Positions 1 through 5,477 are shown, counted from the first letter of the stretch. The stretch: 12,061 nt of DNA from a bacterium (GCA_030646565.1 JAUSLA010000009.1:1-12061), one strand, 5' to 3'. Numbers and translations are program-made. Notes: a model not told the origin generated them from the sequence alone.

Positions 1-50
1 CACCGGGGCTCTTTTATTTTTTTTGAAAAATTAATTTTCAATCAATTCAT

Positions 51-635
51 TCATTTTTTTTCAAAGACAATCTTTTGCAGAATAAAAACAATAAACGGAA
101 TTAAAATTAACTGTAAGACGATCCCCGGCCAGCTCATTTGAAGATATGCCAAAAAGTTGGTTTTTAAACCAAAGTCTACAATAAAAATCAGTCTTGCTAA
201 TCTTCCTAAAATCATTGCTAAAGGAAGAGCAATCCAGATATTAAATTTTTTCTCGCGCAACAAGCCGATAGAAAATCCGTAAACAGCAAGCTCCAAAATG
301 GTCTCCGGCAAAATAAAAATTGGCGGCATATGAGATATGCTATAACTCATCAAGGGGCTTAATATCCCGACCATAATGCCCGTCCTCCAACCAAAAAGAA
401 AACCGGCAATCAGTATAAAAAAATGCATCGGCAGGAATTTTGGTCCAGCTAAATTAAACTGGTGAAGAAACCAGGGAACAAAAACCGCTAAACTAGTAAA
501 GGCCACGGAAAAAATATAATACTTCACCTGACTAAAGGTTAAAATTATTGGCAAAACTTTAGTTTGATAGGGCGAAGAGAACTTTACTCTCTTCTTTAAC
601 TCCTCACGCAAAGCGGGACTCGTAGTTGGAATCAT
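51..635 (-). CDS. ECF-type transporter S-component-like membrane protein
   Basis: A 194-residue hydrophobic protein with about six predicted membrane segments (roughly residues 38-58, 70-84, 85-103, 109-127, 132-153 and 166-189). The FLPMH sequence at 67-71, the SPL...SHMPP stretch at 93-105 and the late WPGIVLQLILIP segment at 169-180 resemble substrate-binding S components of energy-coupling-factor transporters, especially the pantothenate-type (PanT-like) group. Such proteins bind a vitamin or small metabolite in the membrane and work with a shared EcfT/EcfA module, which is not in this window. The substrate is unknown; its place as last gene of a polyamine operon, 9 nt after the agmatinase stop, makes a related metabolite conceivable, but that is inference. 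The ATG start encodes about 25 polar residues that overlap a degenerate copy of the hairpin repeat. A GTG at residue 37 would give a protein beginning just before the first membrane segment. Family call moderate, substrate unassigned. Confidence 0.6.
   Translation of the reverse strand: MIPTTSPALREELKKRVKFSSPYQTKVLPIILTFSQVKYYIFSVAFTSLAVFVPWFLHQFNLAGPKFLPMHFFILIAGFLFGWRTGIMVGILSPLMSYSISHMPPIFILPETILELAVYGFSIGLLREKKFNIWIALPLAMILGRLARLIFIVDFGLKTNFLAYLQMSWPGIVLQLILIPFIVFILQKIVFEKK
571..625 (-). repeat. Degenerate paired-hairpin repeat inside a coding start (copy G)
   Basis: Read on the minus strand this begins CTACGAGTCCCGC, like the linker and first stem of the intergenic repeats, and then has a 7-bp inverted repeat (GAAGAGA at 574-580, TCTCTTC at 588-594). 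The first hairpin has decayed: its arms match at about 5 of 7 positions. It lies in the opposite orientation to copies A and C-F and encodes about residues 4-22 of the membrane protein. Confidence 0.5.
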
Positions 636-644
636 AATTTTATT

Positions 645-1970
645 TTACGAAATAATTTGCCGCGATTCCTTTAACAATTTATAAAATTCATCTGCATTGT
701 GAGAAATAGAAAGTTTCTCAATCGGACAAATATCAGTCCCTTTTTTATTTAAAATGTTAGGAACATTTTCTTTAAAATCAAAATCTATGTTTGCCTCCTT
801 AAGAGTCTCTATGGCAGAATCGCTTCCGATTTTGGCATAAACCATCTTAACGTTTAAGTAGGCCGCCAATAAAGCGACTCCTCTGCCGGCTTTTTTATCA
901 AATATAATCGAATGTTTGAATTTATGATTGTATTTTTCGATAAATTCCATTAAGCCGGCTAAACCCTGTTTATCCGACCGGAAAACAATTTTATCGTCAG
1001 ACCATATTTCCAATTCCAATTGGCTTTCAGAAAAAATTTCAAAATTTTTCTTCATTTCTTTCTTTAAAACAGATTCTTTCTGCTGGTTTAAAGAAATTGA
1101 ATTGGAAATAAAACCGATAATTTTATAAATCAATTTCGCCGCAAGAAAATCCGGAGCGATTAAACCCGGAATCGGAGAAAGCTCCACAACGTCTACTCCG
1201 ATAATGTTTTTATTTTTCCCAACCTCTCTAATGACCCCTAACACGTCTTCCCATGTTAAACCTCCGGGCTCTGGAGTCCCCACAGAGGGCATAATTGAAG
1301 GGTCAAAAACATCCAAATCCAAGGTAATATAAACATTTTCCTTTAAAGTTCCCATAATTTCCTCAATTGAAAATTGCTTGCCAAAAAAAATATTACTTTT
1401 TTTAGATTCCTTCAAAAAATCTTCTTCCGCCATACTCATGCTCCTGACGCCAACCTGCGTTATGGGCAGCCTTAAATCATCTACCACCCTGCGCATTACG
1501 CAGCCATGATGGAATTTAGTGCCCTCAAATTCATCTCTTAAGTCGGAATGAGCGTCAAATTGTAAAACCGAAAATTCCCTGGAATACTTTTTTTTGAAAG
1601 CCGACACTGCCCCGAGAGTGATTGAATGCTCCCCACCAAGCATTATTGGAATTTTTTCATCCTCTAAAATATTGGATATCACGTTCTCAACTCTTAAAAT
1701 AGTTTCTCTAGGAGAATTCTTTGACGGTTCCAATTCTTCAAGCGTAAAAATGCCAATCTTACTAATATCGTTTTTCTGCTCTATGTCAAATCCCTCCATG
1801 TGGCGGGAAGCGTTAATTATCGCCCAAGGGCCCTCTTTTGCACCGGATTGATAATAGGTCGTTGATTCATAGGGAACTGGAACAATAACTATTTTTGAAC
1901 TTTTATAGTTTTGTTTCTCAAGCCCTCCGAAATTGTACGGTTCTAATGTTGGATAAGAAAAATTTCTCAT
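645..1970 (-). CDS. speB: Agmatinase with C-terminal DUF1893-like domain
   Basis: Ureohydrolase expected to split agmatine into putrescine and urea in the cytoplasm with two Mn ions. Residues about 25-290 form the arginase/agmatinase domain. The metal ligands are all visible: GGEHS at 112-116 (H115), FDAHSD at 138-143 (D139, H141, D143) and DLDVFDP at 218-224 (D218, D220). EFEGTKFHHGCVMRR at 147-161 also matches agmatinases. The protein is 441 residues, about 150 longer than usual. Residues about 311-437 resemble DUF1893 (TM1506-like, deaminase-like fold), including a WSDDKIVFRS strand, a DKKAGRGVALLAAY helix and a GTDICPIE motif at 411-418. The ATG overlaps the preceding gene's TGA as ATGA, so translation is probably coupled. 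An internal ATG at M306 could in principle start the extra domain separately. Agmatinase function is confident; the role of the extra domain is unknown, and substrates other than agmatine are possible. Confidence 0.93.
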   Translation of the reverse strand: MRNFSYPTLEPYNFGGLEKQNYKSSKIVIVPVPYESTTYYQSGAKEGPWAIINASRHMEGFDIEQKNDISKIGIFTLEELEPSKNSPRETILRVENVISNILEDEKIPIMLGGEHSITLGAVSAFKKKYSREFSVLQFDAHSDLRDEFEGTKFHHGCVMRRVVDDLRLPITQVGVRSMSMAEEDFLKESKKSNIFFGKQFSIEEIMGTLKENVYITLDLDVFDPSIMPSVGTPEPGGLTWEDVLGVIREVGKNKNIIGVDVVELSPIPGLIAPDFLAAKLIYKIIGFISNSISLNQQKESVLKKEMKKNFEIFSESQLELEIWSDDKIVFRSDKQGLAGLMEFIEKYNHKFKHSIIFDKKAGRGVALLAAYLNVKMVYAKIGSDSAIETLKEANIDFDFKENVPNILNKKGTDICPIEKLSISHNADEFYKLLKESRQIIS

Positions 1971-3112
1971 ATCTTTTTGTGTCTTTCGTAAAGTTTGTCC
2001 GCTGTCCAGGTAACTGGCTTGTTTTTAGCCGCTTTTTCCATATCTTTTAGTAATTTATGTTTTTTAATATAAAGATTTTTTTGTTTTCGTGCTTTAACTT
2101 TTTCTAAAACATAACTGAAAAGAATTGGCACGGCTATTGTGATATCGGAATAAACTACCACCGTGTTTTTCAATTCGTTAGGATTAATCTTACCCCAAGA
2201 AACAGCTTCTTGCGGCGTTGCCCCTGAAAGCCCGCCCCACACCGGAGAATCCGTAGTAATTTGAATAAAAAAATCGTGGCCTCCTTTTTCAATGCCCAAA
2301 CATTCCCATAAATACGGCTGAGTCTGCATATAAAAATTTTTGGGACTACCTCCGCCTAACAAAATAGCGCCGTTTTTCTTTGCTCCCATCACAATGGCCG
2401 CTGTTTCAAGAACATCTAGATTAGGGTTAATATGCAAATCTATCGCCCCTTTTCTTTCAAATTCTTTATTAACGGCTTTATTAAAATTAGCCAAATCCAT
2501 GCCATAAGTAGAATCGCCCGGAGAAGAAGTATATACGGGGATATTAAATTTTGCCGCCTGAGCTAAAATAGAAACTTCTGGATTAGGAGATTGTTTCAAA
2601 AGGCATTTACCAATATAGTTATGAAATTCGCTGGAAGAAATTGCTCCTCTGGGAGCAGATTTTTCTAAAAGAATTTTTTGCGTAAATTTATCCGTATTTA
2701 AAAGAGTATCGGTGGTTAAAAAAACATCATAAATTCTGACTACTCCATGTTTCCACAAGGTTGCATCATCTATCTGCCAAGTTCCCTTATATAGAGGAAA
2801 ATTCAAAGCAAAATGCGTATCATGATAAAGATTGGCTCCGGTAGCAATAATAAAATCAATAAATCCTTTTTCCATTAAAGAAACTATTAATCCTGACATA
2901 CCGGCGGGAGTAATAGCGCCGGCTAAAGTCAAACCAATAGTGGTATTATTCTTTTTGTTTAACATTTTCTCAGATAAAAGCTGGCAAGCCTCATAAAGTC
3001 GCGCTGAATTGTATGCTTGAAAATAATTTTGAACAAGAGAAACAACCTTAAGATTTTTTCTTAATTTTTGAGATTTAATTTTGCGTCCTGTTAAAAACGG
3101 ATTCTGCTTCAT
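1967..3112 (-). CDS. Deoxyhypusine-synthase-like NAD-dependent aminobutyltransferase (possible homospermidine synthase)
   Basis: A 381-residue protein clearly of the deoxyhypusine synthase family: the TLAGAITPAGMSGL region at 62-75, the GANLYHD stretch at 92-98, LGGGSPKNF at 252-260 and EAVSWGKI at 302-309. K308 corresponds to the catalytic lysine that forms the enzyme-imine intermediate (K329 in the human enzyme, alignment from memory). Bacteria lack eIF5A, so the substrate should be a free polyamine; homospermidine synthesis from putrescine is the leading guess. Substrate-pocket residues differ from eukaryotic DHS: the VKHH stretch is PKNF here, and the DGSDSG region reads VWGGLSG, losing the acidic residues. 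The gene lies between arginine decarboxylase (9-nt gap) and agmatinase (4-nt overlap), which supports a polyamine role. The C-terminal 40 residues are strongly basic. Family call firm, reaction inferred. Confidence 0.88.
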   Translation of the reverse strand: MKQNPFLTGRKIKSQKLRKNLKVVSLVQNYFQAYNSARLYEACQLLSEKMLNKKNNTTIGLTLAGAITPAGMSGLIVSLMEKGFIDFIIATGANLYHDTHFALNFPLYKGTWQIDDATLWKHGVVRIYDVFLTTDTLLNTDKFTQKILLEKSAPRGAISSSEFHNYIGKCLLKQSPNPEVSILAQAAKFNIPVYTSSPGDSTYGMDLANFNKAVNKEFERKGAIDLHINPNLDVLETAAIVMGAKKNGAILLGGGSPKNFYMQTQPYLWECLGIEKGGHDFFIQITTDSPVWGGLSGATPQEAVSWGKINPNELKNTVVVYSDITIAVPILFSYVLEKVKARKQKNLYIKKHKLLKDMEKAAKNKPVTWTADKLYERHKKI

Positions 3113-3121
3113 TGGCTTCGC

Positions 3122-3667
3122 CTAAGGGATAAAAACAGCCGCCGCAACCACCGTGGTCCAAAGCCCGTTTTTTTCCCCGCGAGCAGTTTGAGTAATATTT
3201 GTAGTTCTAACGATTTTTCCGCTTAGCCGAAACGCCTGGCGCCTTGAATCCCATGCCTCGGAAGGATCAAACTTTAATCCTAAGGTAGAGGCCAGCATTG
3301 AAGCTGCCAAATCTTCAGTAAAATCTCCGACTTTTTCCTCGGTTTCTCCAAACGAGTGATGCTCAGATAAATAACCGTGCTTTCTTGCGCTATCGGCAGG
3401 AATAGCGCAGCCGATGGAAGCCGATACCAAGCGGTTTGGTTCATTAGTTTCATTCCTGGCTAAAACTAAAAAAACTATTTCACCCGGTTTTAAATAGGTA
3501 AGGCCCTTCTCCCGGGGAACTTTTTTACAGCCGGGCGGTAAAATACTAGAAACAGAAACTAAATTAAAAGCAGCTATTCCGGCGTTTCTTAAAGCTAATT
3601 CAAAAGCAGAAAGTTTATGCTGATGATATCCCACTCCTTTTGTCAAAAAAAATTTTGTTGGCGTCAT
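3122..3667 (-). CDS. Pyruvoyl-dependent arginine decarboxylase
   Basis: A 181-residue proenzyme expected to decarboxylate L-arginine to agmatine in the cytoplasm. The NLVSVSSILPP sequence at 35-45 holds the self-cleavage site. Cleavage between S40 and S41 should leave a short beta chain and an alpha chain whose S41 becomes the pyruvoyl cofactor. E102 in GYLSEHHS matches the catalytic glutamate of the Methanocaldococcus jannaschii enzyme (E109, alignment from memory). Later family signatures are DFTEDLAASMLAS and the LWTTVVAAAVF end. Length is normal for archaeal and bacterial PvlArgDC. It is the first gene of the polyamine operon, with a promoter and a structured leader of about 120 nt upstream. 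No Shine-Dalgarno is seen: a 7-bp hairpin ends 7 nt before the ATG. A lysine or ornithine specificity shift cannot be excluded from sequence alone. Confidence 0.94.
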   Translation of the reverse strand: MTPTKFFLTKGVGYHQHKLSAFELALRNAGIAAFNLVSVSSILPPGCKKVPREKGLTYLKPGEIVFLVLARNETNEPNRLVSASIGCAIPADSARKHGYLSEHHSFGETEEKVGDFTEDLAASMLASTLGLKFDPSEAWDSRRQAFRLSGKIVRTTNITQTARGEKNGLWTTVVAAAVFIP

Positions 3668-3672
3668 ATATC

Positions 3673-3747
3673 GAGTCCCACAAAGTGGGACGAAGATGAA
3701 GATGAGGATGAAGTCCTCATCGCCTACCGAGTCCCGTTTTGCGGAAC
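3673..3747 (+). repeat. Paired-hairpin repeat, copy A (leader of the polyamine operon)
   Basis: Stem 1 is GTCCCAC/GTGGGAC (3675-3691, loop AAA). It is followed by linker GAAGATGAAG, stem 2 ATGAGGAT/GTCCTCAT (3702-3720), linker CGCCTACCGA (3721-3730) and a degenerate further stem 1 (GTCCCG...CGGAAC, 3731-3747). On the transcribed minus strand stem 1 ends 7 nt before the decarboxylase ATG. Confidence 0.85.
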
Positions 3748-3748
3748 G

Positions 3749-3782
3749 AGTCGAAGAAAAGATAATTTTCTTCGACTTTTTT
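3749..3782 (+). terminator. Perfect 12-bp hairpin with T-run; plus-strand terminator-like or leader hairpin
   Basis: AGTCGAAGAAAA (3749-3760) pairs perfectly with TTTTCTTCGACT (3766-3777) around a 5-nt loop, and a T-run follows on the plus strand. That is the form of an intrinsic terminator for plus-strand transcripts, though no plus-strand gene is seen. On the minus strand the hairpin lies just after the predicted transcription start of the polyamine operon, so it may instead cap or stabilise the leader RNA. It also continues repeat copy A. Confidence 0.45.
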
Positions 3783-3793
3783 CTTATTATTTA

Positions 3794-3822
3794 ATTATTA
3801 TTTTTTTAAGACGCCTTGTCAA
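3794..3822 (-). promoter_or_regulatory. Promoter of the polyamine operon
   Basis: On the minus strand there is a perfect -35 TTGACA (3817-3822), a 17-nt spacer and a -10-like AATAAT (3794-3799). The start would be near 3787, giving a leader of about 120 nt made almost entirely of hairpins before the arginine decarboxylase ATG at 3667. A strong terminator just upstream (3843-3877) insulates it. Confidence 0.65.
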
Positions 3823-3842
3823 TAGAAAAAATTAAAATTGAA

Positions 3843-3877
3843 TAAAAAAACCGCCAAATTTTTTTAAAATTTGGCGG
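3843..3877 (-). terminator. Strong intrinsic terminator
   Basis: A 12-bp perfect stem, CCGCCAAATTTT (3851-3862) with AAAATTTGGCGG (3866-3877) and a 3-nt loop. On the minus strand it is followed by seven T residues (3850-3844). It lies 16 nt after the stop of the Lys-rich micro-ORF and ends that small unit, and perhaps murB read-through, before the polyamine promoter. Confidence 0.85.
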
Positions 3878-3893
3878 GGAAAATAAAATTTTA

Positions 3894-3932
3894 TTATTTC
3901 TTTCCTTTTTTCTTTGCTTTTTTCTTTGCCAT
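3894..3932 (-). CDS. Putative 12-residue lysine-rich micro-ORF
   Basis: ATG to a double TAA stop encodes MAKKKAKKKGKK, 8 of 12 residues lysine. It lies between a TTGACA box with a duplicated hairpin on one side and a strong intrinsic terminator 16 nt after the stop on the other, so it is the only visible coding content of a discrete transcript of about 240 nt. There is no clear Shine-Dalgarno (AAGAATTTT precedes the ATG). A tiny polybasic peptide could bind nucleic acid, polyphosphate or the membrane, but no function can be assigned. It could also be a chance AAA/AAG-rich ORF in a non-coding RNA. The regular Ala/Gly-Lys-Lys-Lys pattern argues mildly for real coding. Confidence 0.4.
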   Translation of the reverse strand: MAKKKAKKKGKK

Positions 3933-3959
3933 AAAATTCTTAGAATATTTTTATTAGAC

Positions 3960-4062
3960 GAAGAGAATTATATTCTCTTCTTCACTCATCCCATTTCATG
4001 GGATTCGTAGATGAAGAGAATTATATTCTCTTCTTCACTCATCCCATTTCATGGGATTCGTA
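3960..4062 (-). repeat. 53-bp tandem duplication of a paired-hairpin repeat (copy B, inverted)
   Basis: Two copies with period 53 bp (3960-4009 and 4013-4062) are identical over 50 bp. Each holds a 9-bp stem (GAAGAGAAT with ATTCTCTTC, loop TAT) and a 7-bp stem (ATCCCAT with ATGGGAT, loop TTC). Read on the minus strand the linkers (CTACGA before the 7-bp stem, GAGTGAAG after it) match those of the other repeats, so this is the same family in opposite orientation. It lies in the leader of the micro-ORF unit. Confidence 0.85.
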
Positions 4063-4093
4063 AGCGAATAGTCGACCGCTATCTGCACTTCTT

Positions 4094-4126
4094 ATTTTAT
4101 TTTTTCATTTTAAGAAAGTTTGTCAA
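4094..4126 (-). promoter_or_regulatory. Possible promoter of the micro-ORF unit
   Basis: A perfect minus-strand -35 TTGACA (4121-4126) lies in the gap after murB. Candidate -10 boxes are AAAATA (4098-4103, 17-nt spacer) or TAAAAT (4094-4099, 21-nt spacer); neither is ideal. The transcript would carry the duplicated hairpin, the 12-codon ORF and the terminator ending at 3843. Confidence 0.4.
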
Positions 4127-4150
4127 TGGTGGAAAACTTAAAATATATTT

Positions 4151-5116
4151 TTAAAAACCCAAATACATAATTTCTTCCTCTAAAATAACCCCAAATTTAT
4201 TTTTTATTGTTTTTTTTATAAACCGAATCAACTGTTTTATGTCTTGCGCTCGGGCGTTATTACAATTAACTATAAAGTTTGGATGTTCATGAGAGACTAA
4301 AGCCCCTCCGATTTTTTTTCCGATGAGTCCGGCTTTAGCTATTAAAAAAGCCGACGGTAAAATATTTTCTTTTATCGCCTTTTTTGCTTCAGGTATTTCT
4401 TCAAAAAAAATTTTCGGGATTATTTTTATCGGAACATTTTTAAAAGTACTGCCAGCGGAAGGATTCTTCGGGTGGCGCATTTTTCGATAATTAAGGCACT
4501 CTTTTATCTTTTCTTTTATTTTATCTTCTTCTTCCTTTTTAAATTTTAATTCAGCCGAAAGAATGAAAAATTTTTTTTCTTTAAAGATACTATCTCTATA
4601 ACGAAACTTGCAATCCGCATTATTCATTTTTTTTACGTTAAGATCTTTATAATCCAAAATTGTAACGGTTTTTACCGCATCCGACATAGAGCCTCCAAAA
4701 GCTCCGGCATTGCCGCGGATAGCTCCGCCAACAGTTCCCGGAATACCAGCTGACCACTCAAGACCCGTTAATCCCCTATTAGCTAAAATACTTGCCAACT
4801 TAGTCAATGGCATCCCCGCTTCAACAATTACTTTAGAATTTTTGATGTCAACCTTTTTATTTTCAGTTTTAATTATAAGTCCGTTAAATCCTTTGTCAGA
4901 AACCAATAAATTACTCCCGCCGCCCAAAATAAAAAATGGCAGATTTAATTCCTTCGCGGTTTTCACTGCCAAAATTATATCTTCTTTAGTTTGAGCGATA
5001 AAAAAATATTTAGCCCTTCCGCCAATTTTGAATGTGGTGTAATCTTTCAGTAAAATATTTTTTTTGACTCCGGGTAGTTTTTCTTCTAACCTTTTTCCGA
5101 GGTTTTTCTTTTCCAT
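4151..5116 (-). CDS. murB: UDP-N-acetylenolpyruvoylglucosamine reductase
   Basis: Cytoplasmic FAD enzyme that reduces UDP-GlcNAc-enolpyruvate with NADPH to UDP-MurNAc, the second committed step of peptidoglycan synthesis. The FAD-binding PCMH-type domain covers about residues 25-190, with GGGSNL at 65-70, SAGIPGTVGG at 122-131 and GNAGAFG at 135-141. The MurB C-terminal domain follows. Catalytic and substrate residues are visible: R172 in RYRDS, S223 in SAGSTFKN (proton donor) and a glutamate in the ILEEEIMYLG end. HPNFIVN at 278-284 is also typical. At 321 residues it is slightly longer than type II MurB, mostly from a Lys-rich insert around 193-205 and the stretch after SAGSTFKN. The ATG is preceded by repeat copy C, whose hairpin ends 5 nt upstream; the AGGA within that stem is the only Shine-Dalgarno-like sequence. 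It appears monocistronic, with two terminators between it and the glycan operon. Confidence 0.95.
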   Translation of the reverse strand: MEKKNLGKRLEEKLPGVKKNILLKDYTTFKIGGRAKYFFIAQTKEDIILAVKTAKELNLPFFILGGGSNLLVSDKGFNGLIIKTENKKVDIKNSKVIVEAGMPLTKLASILANRGLTGLEWSAGIPGTVGGAIRGNAGAFGGSMSDAVKTVTILDYKDLNVKKMNNADCKFRYRDSIFKEKKFFILSAELKFKKEEEDKIKEKIKECLNYRKMRHPKNPSAGSTFKNVPIKIIPKIFFEEIPEAKKAIKENILPSAFLIAKAGLIGKKIGGALVSHEHPNFIVNCNNARAQDIKQLIRFIKKTIKNKFGVILEEEIMYLGF

Positions 5117-5121
5117 ATCAA

Positions 5122-5171
5122 GTCCTGTTTTACAGGACGCAGATGAAGACGAGACGGAGTCCTCGTCGCCT
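5122..5171 (+). repeat. Paired-hairpin repeat, copy C (upstream of murB)
   Basis: Stem 1 GTCCTGT/ACAGGAC (5122-5138), linker GCAGATGAAG, stem 2 ACGAGAC/GTCCTCGT (5149-5166, with one base missing from the left arm), then CGCCT. On the transcribed strand stem 1 ends 5 nt before the murB ATG. Confidence 0.85.
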
Positions 5172-5199
5172 CTCTTTTCTAAATTCTATATCTTTTTTT

Positions 5200-5266
5200 G
5201 AAAAAACAAAAGAGCCGAGAGAGTTAACTCCAAACTAAGTCTTTAGTGAGTGCTGCCTCTCGGCTC
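5200..5266 (-). terminator. Intrinsic terminator with long structured loop
   Basis: On the minus strand a 10-bp perfect stem (GAGCCGAGAG with CTCTCGGCTC) encloses a 35-nt loop that can itself fold (ACTC-A-CTAA with TTAG-TTTG-GAGT), followed by TTTTGTTTTTT. A TATAAT lies at 5278-5283 just upstream with no convincing -35, so this could be a separate RNA of about 70 nt or a second, back-up terminator. It contains CACTCACT, complementary to the 5' end of the RNA predicted upstream. Confidence 0.65.
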
Positions 5267-5288
5267 AATTCTACTATATTATAAAAAT

Positions 5289-5325
5289 GATAAAAAAACA
5301 ACAGATCTCGCTCGAGGGAGATCTG
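5289..5325 (-). terminator. Intrinsic terminator
   Basis: An 8-bp stem CAGATCTC (5302-5309) with GAGATCTG (5318-5325) and an 8-nt loop. On the minus strand it is followed by TTGTTTTTTT. It can end both the putative small RNA and any read-through from the glycan operon. Confidence 0.75.
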
Positions 5326-5362
5326 CTGTCGACTTAGCAGGGTTCCTTGCGGAACACTCACT
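5289..5362 (-). ncRNA. Putative 74-nt small RNA
   Basis: A promoter with consensus spacing (5369-5397) places a start near 5362, and an intrinsic terminator ends at about 5289. No start codon followed by a useful ORF lies between them on this strand. Predicted folds: GTTCC-GCAA-GGAAC, a GNRA tetraloop hairpin (5342-5355); CTGCT/AGCAG (5323-5340); and the terminator stem CAGATCTC/GAGATCTG (5302-5325), which shares three bases with the second stem so the two compete. It could be a stand-alone regulatory RNA or the leader of murB. I do not recognise it as a known RNA family. Confidence 0.42.
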
Positions 5363-5368
5363 GTTTCA

Positions 5369-5397
5369 ATGTTAGCAGATTGGCAAAAAAATGTCAA
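5369..5397 (-). promoter_or_regulatory. Near-consensus sigma70-type promoter
   Basis: On the minus strand there is TTGACA (5392-5397), exactly 17 nt, then TAACAT (5369-5374). It lies directly after repeat copy D and drives the 74-nt RNA, with possible read-through to murB. Confidence 0.7.
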
Positions 5398-5400
5398 GTA

Positions 5401-5475
5401 GCGAGTCCTATTTATAGGACGAAGCTGAAGATGAGTCCCGTAAAACGGGGCTCATCGCCTACCGAGTCCCGCTCC
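5401..5475 (+). repeat. Paired-hairpin repeat, copy D
   Basis: Stem 1 GTCCTAT/ATAGGAC (5405-5420), linker GAAGCTGAAG, an 11-bp stem 2 ATGAGTCCCGT/ACGGGGCTCAT (5431-5455, one wobble), linker CGCCTACCGA (5456-5465), then GTCCCGCTCC, half of another stem 1, running up to 2 nt from the stop of the ligase-like gene. It fills the space between that stop and the TTGACA promoter. Confidence 0.85.
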
Positions 5476-5477
5476 AA

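Noticed and set aside
23..41. AT-only inverted repeat after the membrane protein gene as an intrinsic terminator
   Set aside because: The 7-bp stem is weak and is followed by A residues, not T, on the transcribed strand.
3668..4062. CRISPR array from the repeated hairpins
   Set aside because: Units are not separated by regular unique spacers, the stems vary between copies, the copies are scattered between genes, and no cas gene is seen.
4040..4090. tRNA-like stems near GTCGAC downstream of murB
   Set aside because: No cloverleaf, acceptor stem or T-loop sequence can be assembled; the paired parts belong to the hairpin repeat.
5302..5334. Cluster of six-base palindromes resembling a cloning polylinker (AGATCT, CTCGAG, GTCGAC)
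   Set aside because: The palindromes are parts of the terminator and adjacent hairpin, no vector sequence surrounds them, and flanking DNA matches the local composition.
5287..5337. 16-codon plus-strand ORF starting MIKKQQ
   Set aside because: It lies across the terminator and stems of the minus-strand RNA, has no promoter or ribosome-binding site, and is explained by those structures.
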